64,000 bases of DNA, from the NCBI GenBank assembly GCA_012295275.1, contig CM022665.1:42351152-42415151 (forward strand). Reading direction: 5' to 3'. A model generated the notes under the pieces. It worked only from the letters and a program-made list of their open reading frames with translations. It was not told where the DNA came from and did not search any database. Both the position numbers and the translations under genes were made by a program. Position 1 is the stretch's first letter; each line of letters begins with the position of its first letter. Shown piece by piece: positions 52,161-63,619 of this stretch. This stretch comes from Chrysomallon squamiferum (Eukaryota; Mollusca; Gastropoda; Neomphalida; Peltospiridae).

Positions 52161-53495
52161 TAAAATAATCCAGGTACTGTTTAAAGGTGCAGGTTTATTT
52201 CTTCTGTTTCTAATTCAAACATAAAAGAAATGTTTTAATGTTAACAATATTGCACATGTATTTTGTTTTAAACTTCATTGCTCTTAACACTTATTGGCTT
52301 TATTGTCTAATATCATTATTTTTAAGTTATTTAAAGTTTTGTAGTCTGTCTTACATGGTACTGTTTTGAATATCTGACTGTTAATGAGAGAGAGAGAATT
52401 CTTTCCTTCAAGCCATTCCTGATTTCATGGGTTTCATATAGCTAAGTCAGAATTATGTACTGAATTTGTTACATAACATTCTTGTTTAAGAAATTTTTGT
52501 GGACATTTCACACAACTTGTTGAGTATTAAGAAGTTCCAGTTCGTGTTTCTAAGGATTGATTATTTATCCTATATTTTATTATTATGATTATTATTATTA
52601 TTCTTTTTTTTCTTTCATTATTTATTTTATTAAATTTGTTTTTCTGACTTTTTTTCTTAAATGACATGTCACCTGCAGGGACTTTTATTTATTATTAAAT
52701 ACACGAGCAAGCTAACTCCTTTGTTTGATTAAAAATATGCAAATTTTGGTCTGTAATAAAAAAAAAAAATTAACAGAAATCTATCAGTTTGAACTTCACA
52801 AAATTTTGTATTTTAGTTTAACCTGTTTACAATAATTAGAATTTCCATATGCAATAAAATATAAATTAATTTGAATAAACTTTAAATTATTTTTTTATTA
52901 TTTTTAATATTACAGTGCATTCTATTTAAACATCCTTACATTATAAAATAATATTAGACTGGACTTAATTTATTTTTATTTTATTTTATCTTCAGTCAAC
53001 ACATGTAAATTATTATAACTGTTTTAATATTATTATTATTTTTGAAGAATATGTTTTACTATAGTGGACATATTTAATTTTATTTTCTCCCAGGTGGAAA
53101 ATGTGTAAATTACTCAATATACACTATATCGGAATTGATTTAAATATTCTTTTAAATAAATTCTCTAGCTAAACTGAAGTTGTGATGGTCAATAAAATAA
53201 ATTACAATGCATTTTATTTACATTTTTGTTTTAAATTAATTTTTTTAACTTTTTATTTTAATTTTTTTTTTTTATTATTATTATTTTTTTTGAATTATAC
53301 AGGACTTAAAAAAGAATTATAGAGGACTTAATTTTAATCTGATTTATTAATTTAAATGTGTGTGTGTGTTTTACATATATAAACTACACACTGGAATGGA
53401 CATGAAACAAATTACAGTACATTTTATTTAAATTATAAGTTACAATGAAATCACTATAAATTTTACATTATTATAGATGTATTTCTGTTTAAGAC
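52161..53495. other. AT-rich end of intron 1
   Basis: No repeat array or exon is recognised beyond short A and T runs. Confidence 0.7.
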
Positions 53496-53499
53496 TAAA

Positions 53500-53741
53500 C
53501 TTACAGTGAACTTAATGTAAACTTTTCTTTGTGTTTTCACTGGACTTAATGTAAACTTTTCTTTGTGTTTTCAGTGGACTAAATGTAAACTTTATTTGTG
53601 TTTTCACTGGACTAAATGTAAACTTTGTTTGTGTTTTCACTGGACTAAATGTAAACTTTTCTCTGTGTTTTCACTGGACTAAATGTAAACTTTTCTTTGT
53701 GTTTTCACTGGACTAAATGTAAACTTTGTTTGTGTTTTCAG
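53500..53741 (+). repeat. 33-34-bp tandem repeat ending in the exon 2 splice acceptor
   Basis: The word GTGTTTTCA[C/G]TGGA recurs with its TTTT at 53534, 53568, 53601, 53634, 53668, 53702 and 53735. The last copy is the real acceptor: TTTTCAG ends at 53741 and TGGA is the start of exon 2. The copy at 53568 also has CAG (AG at 53573-53574) and is an exact duplicate acceptor. The other five have CAC, one base from an acceptor. Confidence 0.95.
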
Positions 53742-54149
53742 TGGAGCAGGAGAATGATCTGTTGGTTTGTGGTGAGTGCCAGGCCAACTTTGCGTTACAG
53801 GACATTGTCAAGTTCATTCGGCACAAGGTTCACCGGTGTAACAAAGAGAACTGTGACATCACTGACAGCGTTGACTTCAGCGAGGACGACATCAACCCCG
53901 ATGAGACGACATCGCTGTCGTGCATCGGCTCCAAGCAGCCGAGCATCTCCGCGCCGATCACGCGCAAGGAGTCTCTGGAGACGCGGCCCTCCCCCAGGCC
54001 GTCCAGCGACTCCCAGACCGAGCCTGAGATGGAGGAGCCGTTGTCACAGCAACCGGAGGAGAAGCCACCCGACAAGGAGGAGTTGAAAGAGAGGCTCCCC
54101 TTGCAGCAGAAACAGGTGGTGGATGCAGAGTCAAACACAACACTCTCAG
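53742..54149 (+). CDS. BCL11: BCL11-family transcription factor, coding exon 2 (CCHC zinc finger)
   Basis: This exon covers residues 18-153 of the predicted protein (408 bp, phase 1 at both ends). After LEQEND comes LLVCGECQANFALQDIVKF, a CCHC finger with ligands C27, C30, H45 and C50. The spacing C-x2-C-x14-H-x4-C is that of the N-terminal finger of BCL11A/BCL11B, which mediates self-association in the mammalian proteins. Residues 56-153 are an acidic, Ser/Pro/Glu-rich, probably disordered linker. The acceptor is TTTTCAG at 53741 and the donor is CAG|GTAAAC (GT at 54150-54151). The exon is much richer in GC than the surrounding intron. The C2H2 fingers that bind DNA are not in the window. 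An overlapping shifted frame is open to 54086 and minus-strand frames also stay open; these are probably effects of composition. Confidence 0.95.
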
Positions 54150-54159
54150 GTAAACACAC

Positions 54160-54938
54160 AGCTTTCTAGTCGAAACATTTCACTTGTTTTCTACAGCTGT
54201 TCCCCTTTCAGCATTTTGTTTCCCATTCCAACCACAGAGTCCCATGATTCCTTTGTCAGAAGTTGTAGTGATTAGTTATTTCCTGTCTGCAGGATGGTGT
54301 GTGTAAAAGATATCTTGCTGTTGGTTGAAAAAGAATAACCAGAGCCTTAATGACTGCAGATTTCATATTTTCATTCTGTCTTTTTTTGCCATAACAGTAT
54401 TATTATTATTTATTTAATTATTATTATTATTATTATTATTATTGTTATTATTATTACTACTACTACTACTATTATTATTTATTATTATTATTTTTATTTT
54501 TATTTTTATTATTATTATTATTATTACTGTTACCAGCATCATCATTGTCATTAAAATATATCTGTCTGCACCTTCCTTCTAAATTTCTTTTCATGTTAGT
54601 AATAAATATGGAAGCTTCTGTGATAATAATTTAGAATAGAACTTGAAAATATTCAAAATTTAAAATCTTCTGATATTAATATTATTGAGATGTTTGAAGA
54701 TTTAAACTTTGTTAAGATTCTGTTAATGCTTGAAAATATTTTAAATCTTTAAAATTTTCTGATATTAGTGTTATTGAGAAGTTTGAAGGTTTTTTCTGAT
54801 AAAATTAATGTTAGTTAAGATTCTGGTTAGTATTTTAAAGATTGTAATTATTCTGGAAATCACTGCAGTATAGTATTATAACACATTTTATTTTAATTTT
54901 AATTTTTTTAATTTAATTTTATTTCTATTTAGTTTATT

Positions 54939-54969
<31 letters not shown>

Positions 54970-55726
54970 TTTTGTTTGTTGTTTAATTTTTAAAGTTATT
55001 ATTTTACTGTTCTTGTCAGATTTTTATTTTTATTTTCATTTCATTATAATTAATCTTTTTTACTATTATCAATTTTTTTTATCAATTAAATTTTTAAACG
55101 TTTTTTTTTATTTTTTTATTATTATTATTATTTTTTTTTTTATACCTGCTTTGTTCCTTAACAACAAAAATTTCAGAAGATAAAAAATGAAGAATTAATT
55201 GATTATTTCACAGAGATTAATGTATTAGCTAAGCAAAACTCAGTTTCTACCTGGAGAGTTTTTTTAATTTTTATTTTTATTATTATTATTATTAGTCAGG
55301 CTTGTGAATTGTCAGTTATTATTTGTACGTGGTGGACAAGTTTGGTAAAAATATTTAATTAGTTTTTTTTAAAGTCAAACACTTTTATTAGTATTTTTGA
55401 TGATGCTTCTTTCTTTGAGAGTGTGTGTGTGTGTTTGTGTGTGTTTGTGTGTGTGTGTGTGTGTGTGTTTGTGTTTGTGTATGTGTCTACTGACATCTAC
55501 TGCAGTCTCTACAGAATTTATGTAAAACTTCTATGTGAAAAATATCACTTCCTAAGTTATTATTATTACTTTTTTTTTTTTTTTTTAATGTTATTTTTGA
55601 AGACTGATTTAAACAAAAACAACATTATTTTAAATATTAATTTATATTATATATATTTTTTCATCATTACCATCATCATTATTTGAGGAAACAGATTTTA
55701 CTAAAAAGAATTTTAAAATGTCTTAC

Positions 55727-55768
<42 letters not shown>

Positions 55769-56188
55769 TATTATTATTCTTCCACACAGCTTCACAAATA
55801 TTCTGAATATTACATTACAAATATAAATGAGAGAAAATTGGAGATATTTTCTCTAATCCTCTCTTCCTATTCTTGGCCTGTCTGTTAAACTGGATTTGAC
55901 ACAATATCAGATATGATTGCTTCAGGTTTTTTTTAAATTGATGGTCAACACATGGTTTGGATTTTCTAAGAGGAGTATGTCAAAATCTCAGATTTCTAAC
56001 ACAATTTTTAGCATTCCAGAACCCCATACTTCCACATACACAGTGTAACATAATGTAGTGTAACATAATGTAATATCTCAGTGTTGTGTAACATAACATA
56101 ACATCAAGTATCATAGTAGAAATTAAGTTAATCTAGTGTGAGGTAATGTAAGGCAGCATAATATAATATGTCATGTATATGTGTGTAT

Positions 56189-56224
<36 letters not shown>

Positions 56225-56303
56225 TGTCTGTCTGTCCCTGCCATACCTATATTGTTAGTGCATTACACAACATTTAACCAAAACAAAACATAATACAAAA
56301 TTA

Positions 56304-56348
<45 letters not shown>

Positions 56349-56390
56349 CAACAAAATAATAATAAAGATAATAGTGAAATTATGTAACTG
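54160..56390. other. AT-rich intronic DNA with microsatellites
   Basis: Contains ATT/ACT (54400-54526), TTTA (54936-54972), TG with TTTG (55423-55480), ATC (55727-55769), a TAACATAATG repeat (56045-56105), TG/TGTC (56197-56236) and AAT (56308-56347) tracts. Confidence 0.75.
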
Positions 56391-57480
56391 AAAAAACTGG
56401 GTGTTTATTTTATTTTTTTTTTTTTTAAATTTTTATCAATAAATAAATAAATGAAATGAAATAAACTGAAATTAAATTTAATTAAACTGAATTAAAATAA
56501 ATAAAATAAAATGAAATAATAATAAGTAAACAAATAAAAATAAACTAAGAAATAAGAAATAAAGAAATAAAAATAAAAGAAGTAAAATAAATAAAAGAGA
56601 AATCTTGTCTCTGCCTGCTGCAGTAATTGGACAGTGGCTTTGTGCCCAGCAGATGCTAATCCTTGTAATGCAACATGGAAGAGCAGATTGTGGATGGCTT
56701 GGCAACCTGGCTGAGTGAGCCAAACACCAGTAAGCCACTGCTCCTTCTGTAAGTGACTTGCACTGGCAGGGGGGGTCGCATGTGGCTTACTGTGTTTAAA
56801 TGTGAGAGGAGAGAAGAAAAGGGGGGGGGAGGAAGAAAAAAGAGCTAAAAGTCCATCTTCATTGAGTAATCTCGTCTCTTGTGTGTCATCTACTTTGATG
56901 TTCTCCATTCATCTCAGTCTTGTCATGTTAGTTTTACATAGCTGCTAGGCACAGTCAGGTTTGTCTGTGTGTGTGAATTCATATTTGTATGTGTGTTTTT
57001 ATCTAGAGGAGTATGAATGTATGTTTGTATGTGTATATACTTTTTATGTACATCTGTAGGTTTGTGTGTGTGTTTGTTGTGTATTTATCCATGTTTCTGT
57101 ATGTGTGTGTGTTTAGAGCACAGAAGTATGAGTGTACATGTACCTGTAGATTTCTTTTGTATGTGTGTGTGTTCTTTCTATAGGTATACATGAGGAATAT
57201 TGTGTCTTAAACTTACGTACAACTTTGTTACATACAGAATACTGAAAATGTGTATTTAAAAGAAATATCTGAATGTGTGACATCAGTAAAAGACACAAAA
57301 AGAAATGTTGCTAGAGCAGCAAGGGATCTTTTAGACTGACTTTCAGCAGCCCGTGTGTTGGTGGGTGACAGAGAGAACTGAGCCCAGTGAGTGCACAGAG
57401 GTCATCCAGTCTGGTGACTCTTCTCAGACAGCTCTTTGATCACTAACACAGATTCTAATCTAAAATAAACTTGTCACATT
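56391..57480. other. Intronic DNA, partly repeat-poor
   Basis: 56400-56600 is AAAT-like and AT-rich. 56600-56960 and 57290-57480 are unique and balanced. 56960-57190 is rich in GTGTGT and GTAT. No supported exon. Confidence 0.6.
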
Positions 57481-57739
57481 ATCACTCTAATGCTACAGGG
57501 TTTCCCTTCACCTCGTTTGATCATCACTTTTATTGTTTTAATCCTACAGGTGAGAGAGAGAGAAAGAAAGAAAATAGTTGAAGGTAAAAATATACCTGCT
57601 AGTAATGTTCACAGTTTGATCCAGTTACTTCAGAGATTAGTCATCACTGTCCAGGTTAAAAGTGTTTTAGAAGTTAGTTTAATAATTTTTCTGTTTTTAT
57701 TATTTTTTTTATTTTTTTTTTTATTATTATTATTACCAG

Positions 57740-58470
57740 AGAATGGGAGTTTTTATAAACTCACTGATGAAGACAAGAAACACATACCAATGATTTTTGA
57801 TAAACTGGTCAAGGACTACTGAATGAATAACTATTTTACACCAAAGTTCTATACCCAAAGTACTTTGATCATTTTTGTTACCAAAAAACTTGGTTAATTC
57901 TACCCTGTTTCAAGAGAAAACAATTTAATGTCAAAAGGTTCTGTGATCATTTTGTTTTAGAAAGACCATGGTTTGTGCTGTCTTGGTCCTTGAGTAAAAT
58001 CTTTAGTCCAAAGTTCCGTGATCATTTTTGTTCCTGAAAAACCTTGGTTAGTGTTACCCTGGTCCATGAGAAAATCCTGTAACAGTGAACCAGTTAAGTC
58101 TTGTGTTATTTTGGTTGGCAGCTGTCTGATTACTGTGTATTGCATAACAAGCTGAAAAAAAAAACCTTGCGCTTGAACCCACCATAAGCTGGAAACTAAG
58201 CAGGCCAGTTATCAGTATAATTAGCTAACAGAGCTTCTGGATGATTCTTTTATCTTTCGTGTCCATTTATCCTGACCAGAATGTTTGCCAAGTCTGAAGA
58301 CTTTTCTCTGTTTATTCACTTGCACTGGTTTGATTGACTGGCCAACCGTTACAGCGAGATCCTGGCAGCAAGCCACAGAATTCCTAGCAGCAGCAGCAGA
58401 AAGCTGATCTTAACTTCTGCACCGACAGTCAGGCTATCAGTCTAGGAGGAAAATAAATGTGTTTTGTGTT
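57740..58470 (+). CDS. Candidate alternative 3'-terminal exon of the BCL11 homologue
   Basis: A long pyrimidine-rich tract ends in TTACCAG (AG at 57738-57739). If exon 2 is spliced here, phase 1 is kept and the split codon becomes GAG. The frame reads 27 residues, beginning [14 protein letters not shown] and ending DKLVKDY, before TGA at 57820-57822. Downstream are an AATAAA signal (58452-58457) and a TG-rich element from 58490, as expected for cleavage and polyadenylation. Mammalian BCL11A makes short isoforms by alternative terminal splicing, which is a precedent. The tail matches no BCL11 sequence I recognise and a chance match is quite possible. Confidence 0.25.
57846..58080. repeat. ~76-bp degenerate tandem repeat, 3 copies
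   Basis: The copies share a GATCATTTTTGTT phrase (57865, 57944, 58019) followed by AAACCTTGGTTAGTGTTACC-like text. Confidence 0.85.
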
Positions 58471-58488
58471 GAAGGAATGATCCATCTT

Positions 58489-58489
<1 letters not shown>

Positions 58490-58528
<39 letters not shown>

Positions 58529-58635
58529 TGTGTCTGAGTGTATCTGTGCCTATGTGTGTGTGTCTTTGTGTGTGTCTATCTGATTGTGTGTGTGTCTGTG
58601 TGTGTGTATCAGTGAGTGTGTATGTGTGAGTAGGG
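58490..58635. repeat. Interrupted (TG)n microsatellite
   Basis: A pure TG run at 58493-58528, then TG with CTG interruptions. Confidence 0.92.
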
Positions 58636-59170
58636 AAAAGGATTTGTAGTTCAGAGGTAGTGTCTAAGATTACTGCTCATTCCAGCCAGTTTTCTGTGAC
58701 TGGTTCATTAAAGTTGATGGTATGTGGTGTCACGCCTCAAAAAGATTATAATAATAATTTAAATGCAGTTAAGGAAAATCATTGTTTGGTTTTTAATGTT
58801 ACAAGTTTGACACCTTTGTTTAAAAACTGTCAATGGATAATCTTGAATGTCATTCAGTAATCTCTGTCAATAAATCTATTAAAAAACATTTGTCATTCTA
58901 ACTGAAATGAAACAAAATCCTTACATTATTGTATTAATATAACATTATATCTATGCTATCAGTTATTTTTAGAGTAATCTAAAACAGCATAATTTATTTA
59001 TTTATTCATTCATTTATTTGTTTATTATTGCAAAGTTACTTTTCCACAGATTTTATTGCTTTAGCACAAAGAATGTGTTCTTGTTGTTGTATCAGACAAA
59101 GGGTTGTTTCAGGCTGAGTTCAACATGGTCAGTAGAGAGGGTCTGTGTAAAAGACGTGTTAATGGGGTTG
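58636..59170. other. Intronic DNA without recognised features
   Basis: AT-rich to balanced. A GTTTCAG acceptor-like site at 59105-59111 has no supporting donor or phase match. Confidence 0.6.
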
Positions 59171-59177
59171 AGAATTT

Positions 59178-59322
59178 CCTGATGATAATAATAGTAATAG
59201 TAATAATAATAATAACAATAATAATAGTAATAGTGATGGTAATAATAATAATAACAATAATAATAGTAATAGTGATGGTGATAATAATAATAATAACAAT
59301 AATAATAGTAATAGTGATGGTG
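59178..59322. repeat. AAT/AGT/GATGGT compound tandem repeat
   Basis: Three ~43-46-bp copies of an AATAACAATAATAATAGTAA unit, each closed by TAGTGATGGT. Confidence 0.92.
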
Positions 59323-60835
59323 ATGTGTTTAGCTTGGCACGCCCTGTGCTGTAACCCGCTTCTCTCTCAGCTGATGGGCACACCAGATAGGCTTTCAGAA
59401 CCAACTAACTGCCAACAGCTGCACTTGTGCAGAATGGTAAAGGGTGTCAGAAAAAAAGACCACCTAATACCCTTGGTCTGCCATTAGCAGCGGCTTCTTT
59501 GATCTGGTTGGCTGGGCCAGTGATCACCTGACCAAAAAAAATAAAAAATAAAAACTATTTTTCTCTGTTGCCAGCCTCGTCAATTGGAAATGGGCCAGGC
59601 CAATAGACTAGCCACTGCAGTAGTGTTAGAGAGAGAAAAAAAAGAGAAAAAAATTGAAGAAAAAGATAAAAATAAAAAAATGTATAAAAAGTTTTAAAAA
59701 TAAGAAAGAAGAAAAATAGGCCTGTTATATGTATTACCTTTTTTCCTTCCCAAAATACTTATCATTTTTGGAAATCAGTGGAGAAAATTCTCAACAGTTT
59801 GTTAACTTTAAGTTAAGTAAGGGCAGTCACTCTATTCTTTTTTTTTTTTTAATTTTTTTTTTAAATTTTTTTTAAAAAAAAAGAGAGAGAGAAAAAAGAC
59901 CTAAAAAGTTGCAATCTATTCCTTTCTTGTCATTTAGTATCTGCATGTGTACATGTTTCAGTTAAGGATCAGTTAGGTCGCAGGTTTTAATTCCAGACAC
60001 GCCATTCTGCAGTCTATCAGAGCAGAAGGCAAAAAAAACCACACAAAACTTAAACGTTTTAATTTTGTCTGCACAAATTTCTACAGGAGCCCAAGTTAAA
60101 ACAAATCTAATCCAAACTGAATAACAACGATGAGAAATAATTCAAACACACCTTCGTTTGTGTTTTGTTGTTGTGTGTATTTTTTGTTTGTTATGTAAAA
60201 CATGTCAAAACATTTGCATGTGCATATATCAGTAACTGATCTTTCTTGCTGTAGACTTCAGACATGTAGGTCGAAGGTTATTTGTATATTTTAGTAACAG
60301 ATCTTCTGAAAAAGCCCATTCTGTAATGATCTTTTTAGTGAAACAAATGCCTTGCTATATCAGATACACTCATCAATTAATGTCAAATGTTAACAGATAT
60401 GTGCAAAATATGCTCCCGTATATAAATACACAAACATATAAAACATATCTATATGTACATATCTATATACACATATCTACATACACATATATATTGCATG
60501 TGTAGAAATATGTATATAAAAAGACTGATATTCACATTTTCTCATATTTGTATATACGTACATGCATGCATACACTCATGCACACTTGTAAGCACACCAG
60601 TATACACACACAGAGACACACATACACACACACTATCTGTCTATCTATATAGATAGACAGATAGATAGATATACATACAGCTATACAGTTTATTAATGGG
60701 AGTAATGAAAACAGATTCGTAATTGTATTCAATGATTAATTTTGTTTTTATTCATTTTTAAAAGAAATCTTATACATTACTTATTCTTGATGTTAAATAA
60801 CAATGTATGTTATCTAATTATAACTAACAGAGAAT
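59323..60835. other. Intronic DNA, partly unique
   Basis: 59323-59640 is repeat-poor. A- and T-rich tracts follow (59635-59890). 60420-60690 holds imperfect CATA/CACA and GATA repeats. A degraded tRNA-like B-box (about 59983-59994) is noted but not called. Confidence 0.6.
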
Positions 60836-61475
60836 GCAGGAAGATAGGTTTTTTTTATGTTAAAAAACAAAATACACGCTTCATTAACAGGAGTTAGGAA
60901 GATACATTTTATTAATGATAAATAGCAACACTTTTAACAGGAGTTTAGCAAGATGAGCTTTTCTTAATGTTGAATGTAAACTTTATTAACATGGAATCTA
61001 GCAAGCTCAGTTGTTTTTAATGTTTGAATAACAAAATATAGACTTCTCATCAACAGAGAAACAGTGAAGATAAATTTTCTTAACACTGAATGACAAAACA
61101 CATACTCTTTACTAAGATAAGTTTAGCAAGATAAGTTTTGTCTTAATGTTGAATAACAAATTGTATACTTTTCACCAACAGATACATTTTTCTTAATGTT
61201 AAATAACAAAATATATAATCTATTCTTTATGAACAGATAGCATTTTCTGAAGATGAATAACAAAATGCATAGTCTTTAATAACACATAGTTTTTCTTGAT
61301 GTTAAACAACAAAATATGTAATCTATTCTCTATGAACAGATAGATTTTTTTCTTAAGCTGAATAACAATAAACACACTCTTGAATAACACGTAATTTATT
61401 CTTAACATTAAATTAACAAAATACACACTCTTTAATAACACATAATTTATTCTTAACATTAAATTAACAAAATGC
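60836..61475. repeat. ~60-bp degenerate tandem repeat, about 10 copies
   Basis: The copies share AATAACAAAATA, an ACTCTTTA/ATCTATTCT block, AACA and TTCTTAATGTT phrases. Best preserved at 61195-61475. Confidence 0.82.
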
Positions 61476-61945
61476 ATGTAATCTGTTCGTGGCTGTGAGA
61501 GAATCTAGAGAGTTGGTTAACACTGCTGGGCACTATTCCCCCATCTCCACACACTGACATGGTTTATATTGATACCACTTCTTTCAGATTGGTCGCCTGA
61601 TAGCATTTCCACGTTCCACCATCTGTATTTAAATTTCTCTCCATGACACTTGGTCATGATAATGGCACACATTTGGAGGGGATGTGTTGTTCCCACACTG
61701 ATCTGGTTACATGATCTAACAGTGTATTGTTGTGCGGTGTTGTTGTTGTTGTACATCAAACACAGACCCGGGCTGGAAATAAGGGTAGCAGGCCACAGCC
61801 CAGTTTGTACAGAGAGATGTTTGCCTGAGGCACGGCAGTCTGCAGGATCAGGTCTTGTTGGTTCATCCATTGTGGTTTATTGACAGTTCCACAAGGTTAG
61901 GTTATCAAAGGCTGGGCTCTATGCTTTCTTGACTGTGGGAAAAAA
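61476..61945. other. Repeat-poor intronic DNA
   Basis: Balanced unique sequence. Open frames occur on both strands but neither has convincing splice boundaries or recognisable protein similarity. Confidence 0.5.
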
Positions 61946-62265
61946 AAAAAAAGATCTCTTGCTATGGGTTAATAATAGTAATAACCTATGATGTGATGTG
62001 GTGGCTGCAGGTTTCAGTTCTTAGGTAATGCTATGAAAAAAGACTCCTTGCTATGGGTTAAAAGAGTAACCTATGATGTGGTATTGGCAGGTTTCAGTTC
62101 TTATGTAATGTTATGTGGAAATTGGTGTAAAAGATTCCTTGCTGTGGGTTAATAAAAGTGACCTATGATATTGTGACAGCATGTTTCTGATCTTAATGTA
62201 GAAGACTCCTTGATGTTGTGTAAAAAGAGTAACCTATGATATGACACCAGGTTTCTGTTCTAAGA
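61946..62265. repeat. ~80-90-bp tandem repeat, about 4 copies
   Basis: The copies share CTTGCTATGGGTTAA, GTAACCTATGATGTG and GGCAGGTTTCAGTTCTTA. Confidence 0.88.
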
Positions 62266-62279
62266 GAGTATCATTGTAC

Positions 62280-62765
62280 ATCAGAACTTAATATATATTT
62301 GTAATAAATTAACAGAATCATAACTTACCCATTTATAATAAATTGGCACATAAGAACTTGTTATCAGTTTGTAATAAATTGGCATTAAAACTAATTATAA
62401 ATTTGCAATAAGTTAGCACATCATATACTTGTAAACTTGTAATAAACTGGTACATTAAAACTAATTATAAATTTGCAATAAATTAGCACATCATATACTT
62501 GTAAACTTGTAATAAACTGGCACATTAGAACTAATTATAAATTTGCAATAAGTTAGCACATCATACACTTGTAAACTTGTAATAAACTGGCACATTAGAA
62601 CTAATTATAAATTTGCAATAAGTTAGCACATCATACACTTGTAAACTTGTAATAAACTGGCACATTATAAATTGGTAATGAATTGGCACACCAGAACTAA
62701 TTATAAATTTGTAACATATTGACACATCTGAACTTGTCATAAATAAATAACAAATTGGCACATTG
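62280..62765. repeat. 70-bp tandem repeat, about 6 copies
   Basis: AATAAACTGG recurs at exactly 62441, 62511, 62581 and 62651. The central copies are almost identical; the edges are diverged. Confidence 0.93.
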
Positions 62766-63175
62766 AAGACTACTGCATGTTTTGATTTAACATTAAAAAG
62801 TGTGGAAGCCTGTATTAAAAACAACACATTCATTTGAAGTTAGGTCACTTTAGCTTTGGGCTATTTTATCTGAGTTCAACATGTTTTTATGTTATGCCAT
62901 GTTGCTAATGGCTGCATCATATCTCAAACTTAGATGTGGCTAATGATGGCTGCTGTGTTTTGCTGTTTATGTTCAGGGGCAGAGCAAAAGGGCAGGAGGG
63001 GGAGGGGGAGGTGGAGGGGTGATTTACCTCTGTTCTGATTGAGTAAATTTGAAAGAAAAGTAAAAAATCCTGAAGTAAAATGTGTTTGTAAATGGTGGGT
63101 GAAAATACGTTAATTTGTAACTGTGTACGAAATGAACACAGCACTATTAGTATTTTGTTATTATCATTATCACCA
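62766..63175. other. Mostly unique intronic DNA
   Basis: A G-rich AGGGGGAGGGGGAGG-like patch at about 62994-63020 could form a G-quadruplex. No exon is seen. Confidence 0.55.
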
Positions 63176-63420
63176 TCTATGTAATCTTCATTTGTTGTCT
63201 TTATCATCATCATTGTTTATTATTATTATTATTATTTGTAACAACAGCATAAGCAACACCAACAACAACAACAATAATAATAATATTAATAATAATAATG
63301 ATGATGACGATGTTGGTGGTGATTGTGATGATGATGATGATGATGATGATGATAATAATAACTAATAACAATAAAAAAAAAAAATAAATAAATAAATAAA
63401 TAAATAAAATAAAAGACAAA
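63176..63420. repeat. Compound trinucleotide and AAAT microsatellites
   Basis: ATT, AAC, AAT, GAT (63297-63352) and AAAT (63376-63410) runs in series. Confidence 0.93.
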
Positions 63421-63619
63421 AAACAGCTACAGTAGTTATACGTGCAATGCATCAATTACTGCTGAATGTCCCATCAACAGAATACATATCGTGTGATCAA
63501 TATATATCTATTGACAACCCGATGAAAAGAACATTGATCATTTCTGTTACCTTCAGTGTTACAGCCTGTCTGATAAACTTAGCAAAAGGTTTCATAAAAC
63601 ACACATACAGTGGATGCAC

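Noticed and set aside
53830-54159. Minus-strand ORF of 109 codons across exon 2
   Set aside because: It is the antisense shadow of a GC-rich coding exon.
59104-59170. Acceptor-like GTTTCAG followed by a short open frame
   Set aside because: It runs into a trinucleotide repeat, no donor is convincing, and it does not resemble any part of BCL11.
59940-60010. Possible tRNA or tRNA-derived SINE (B-box-like GGTTTTAATTCC)
   Set aside because: The B-box is degenerate with an extra base, and no A-box or cloverleaf could be matched.
61517-61883. ORFs on both strands in a unique segment (117 and 77 codons)
   Set aside because: No recognisable domain, no splice boundaries, and equal openness on both strands suggests composition only.
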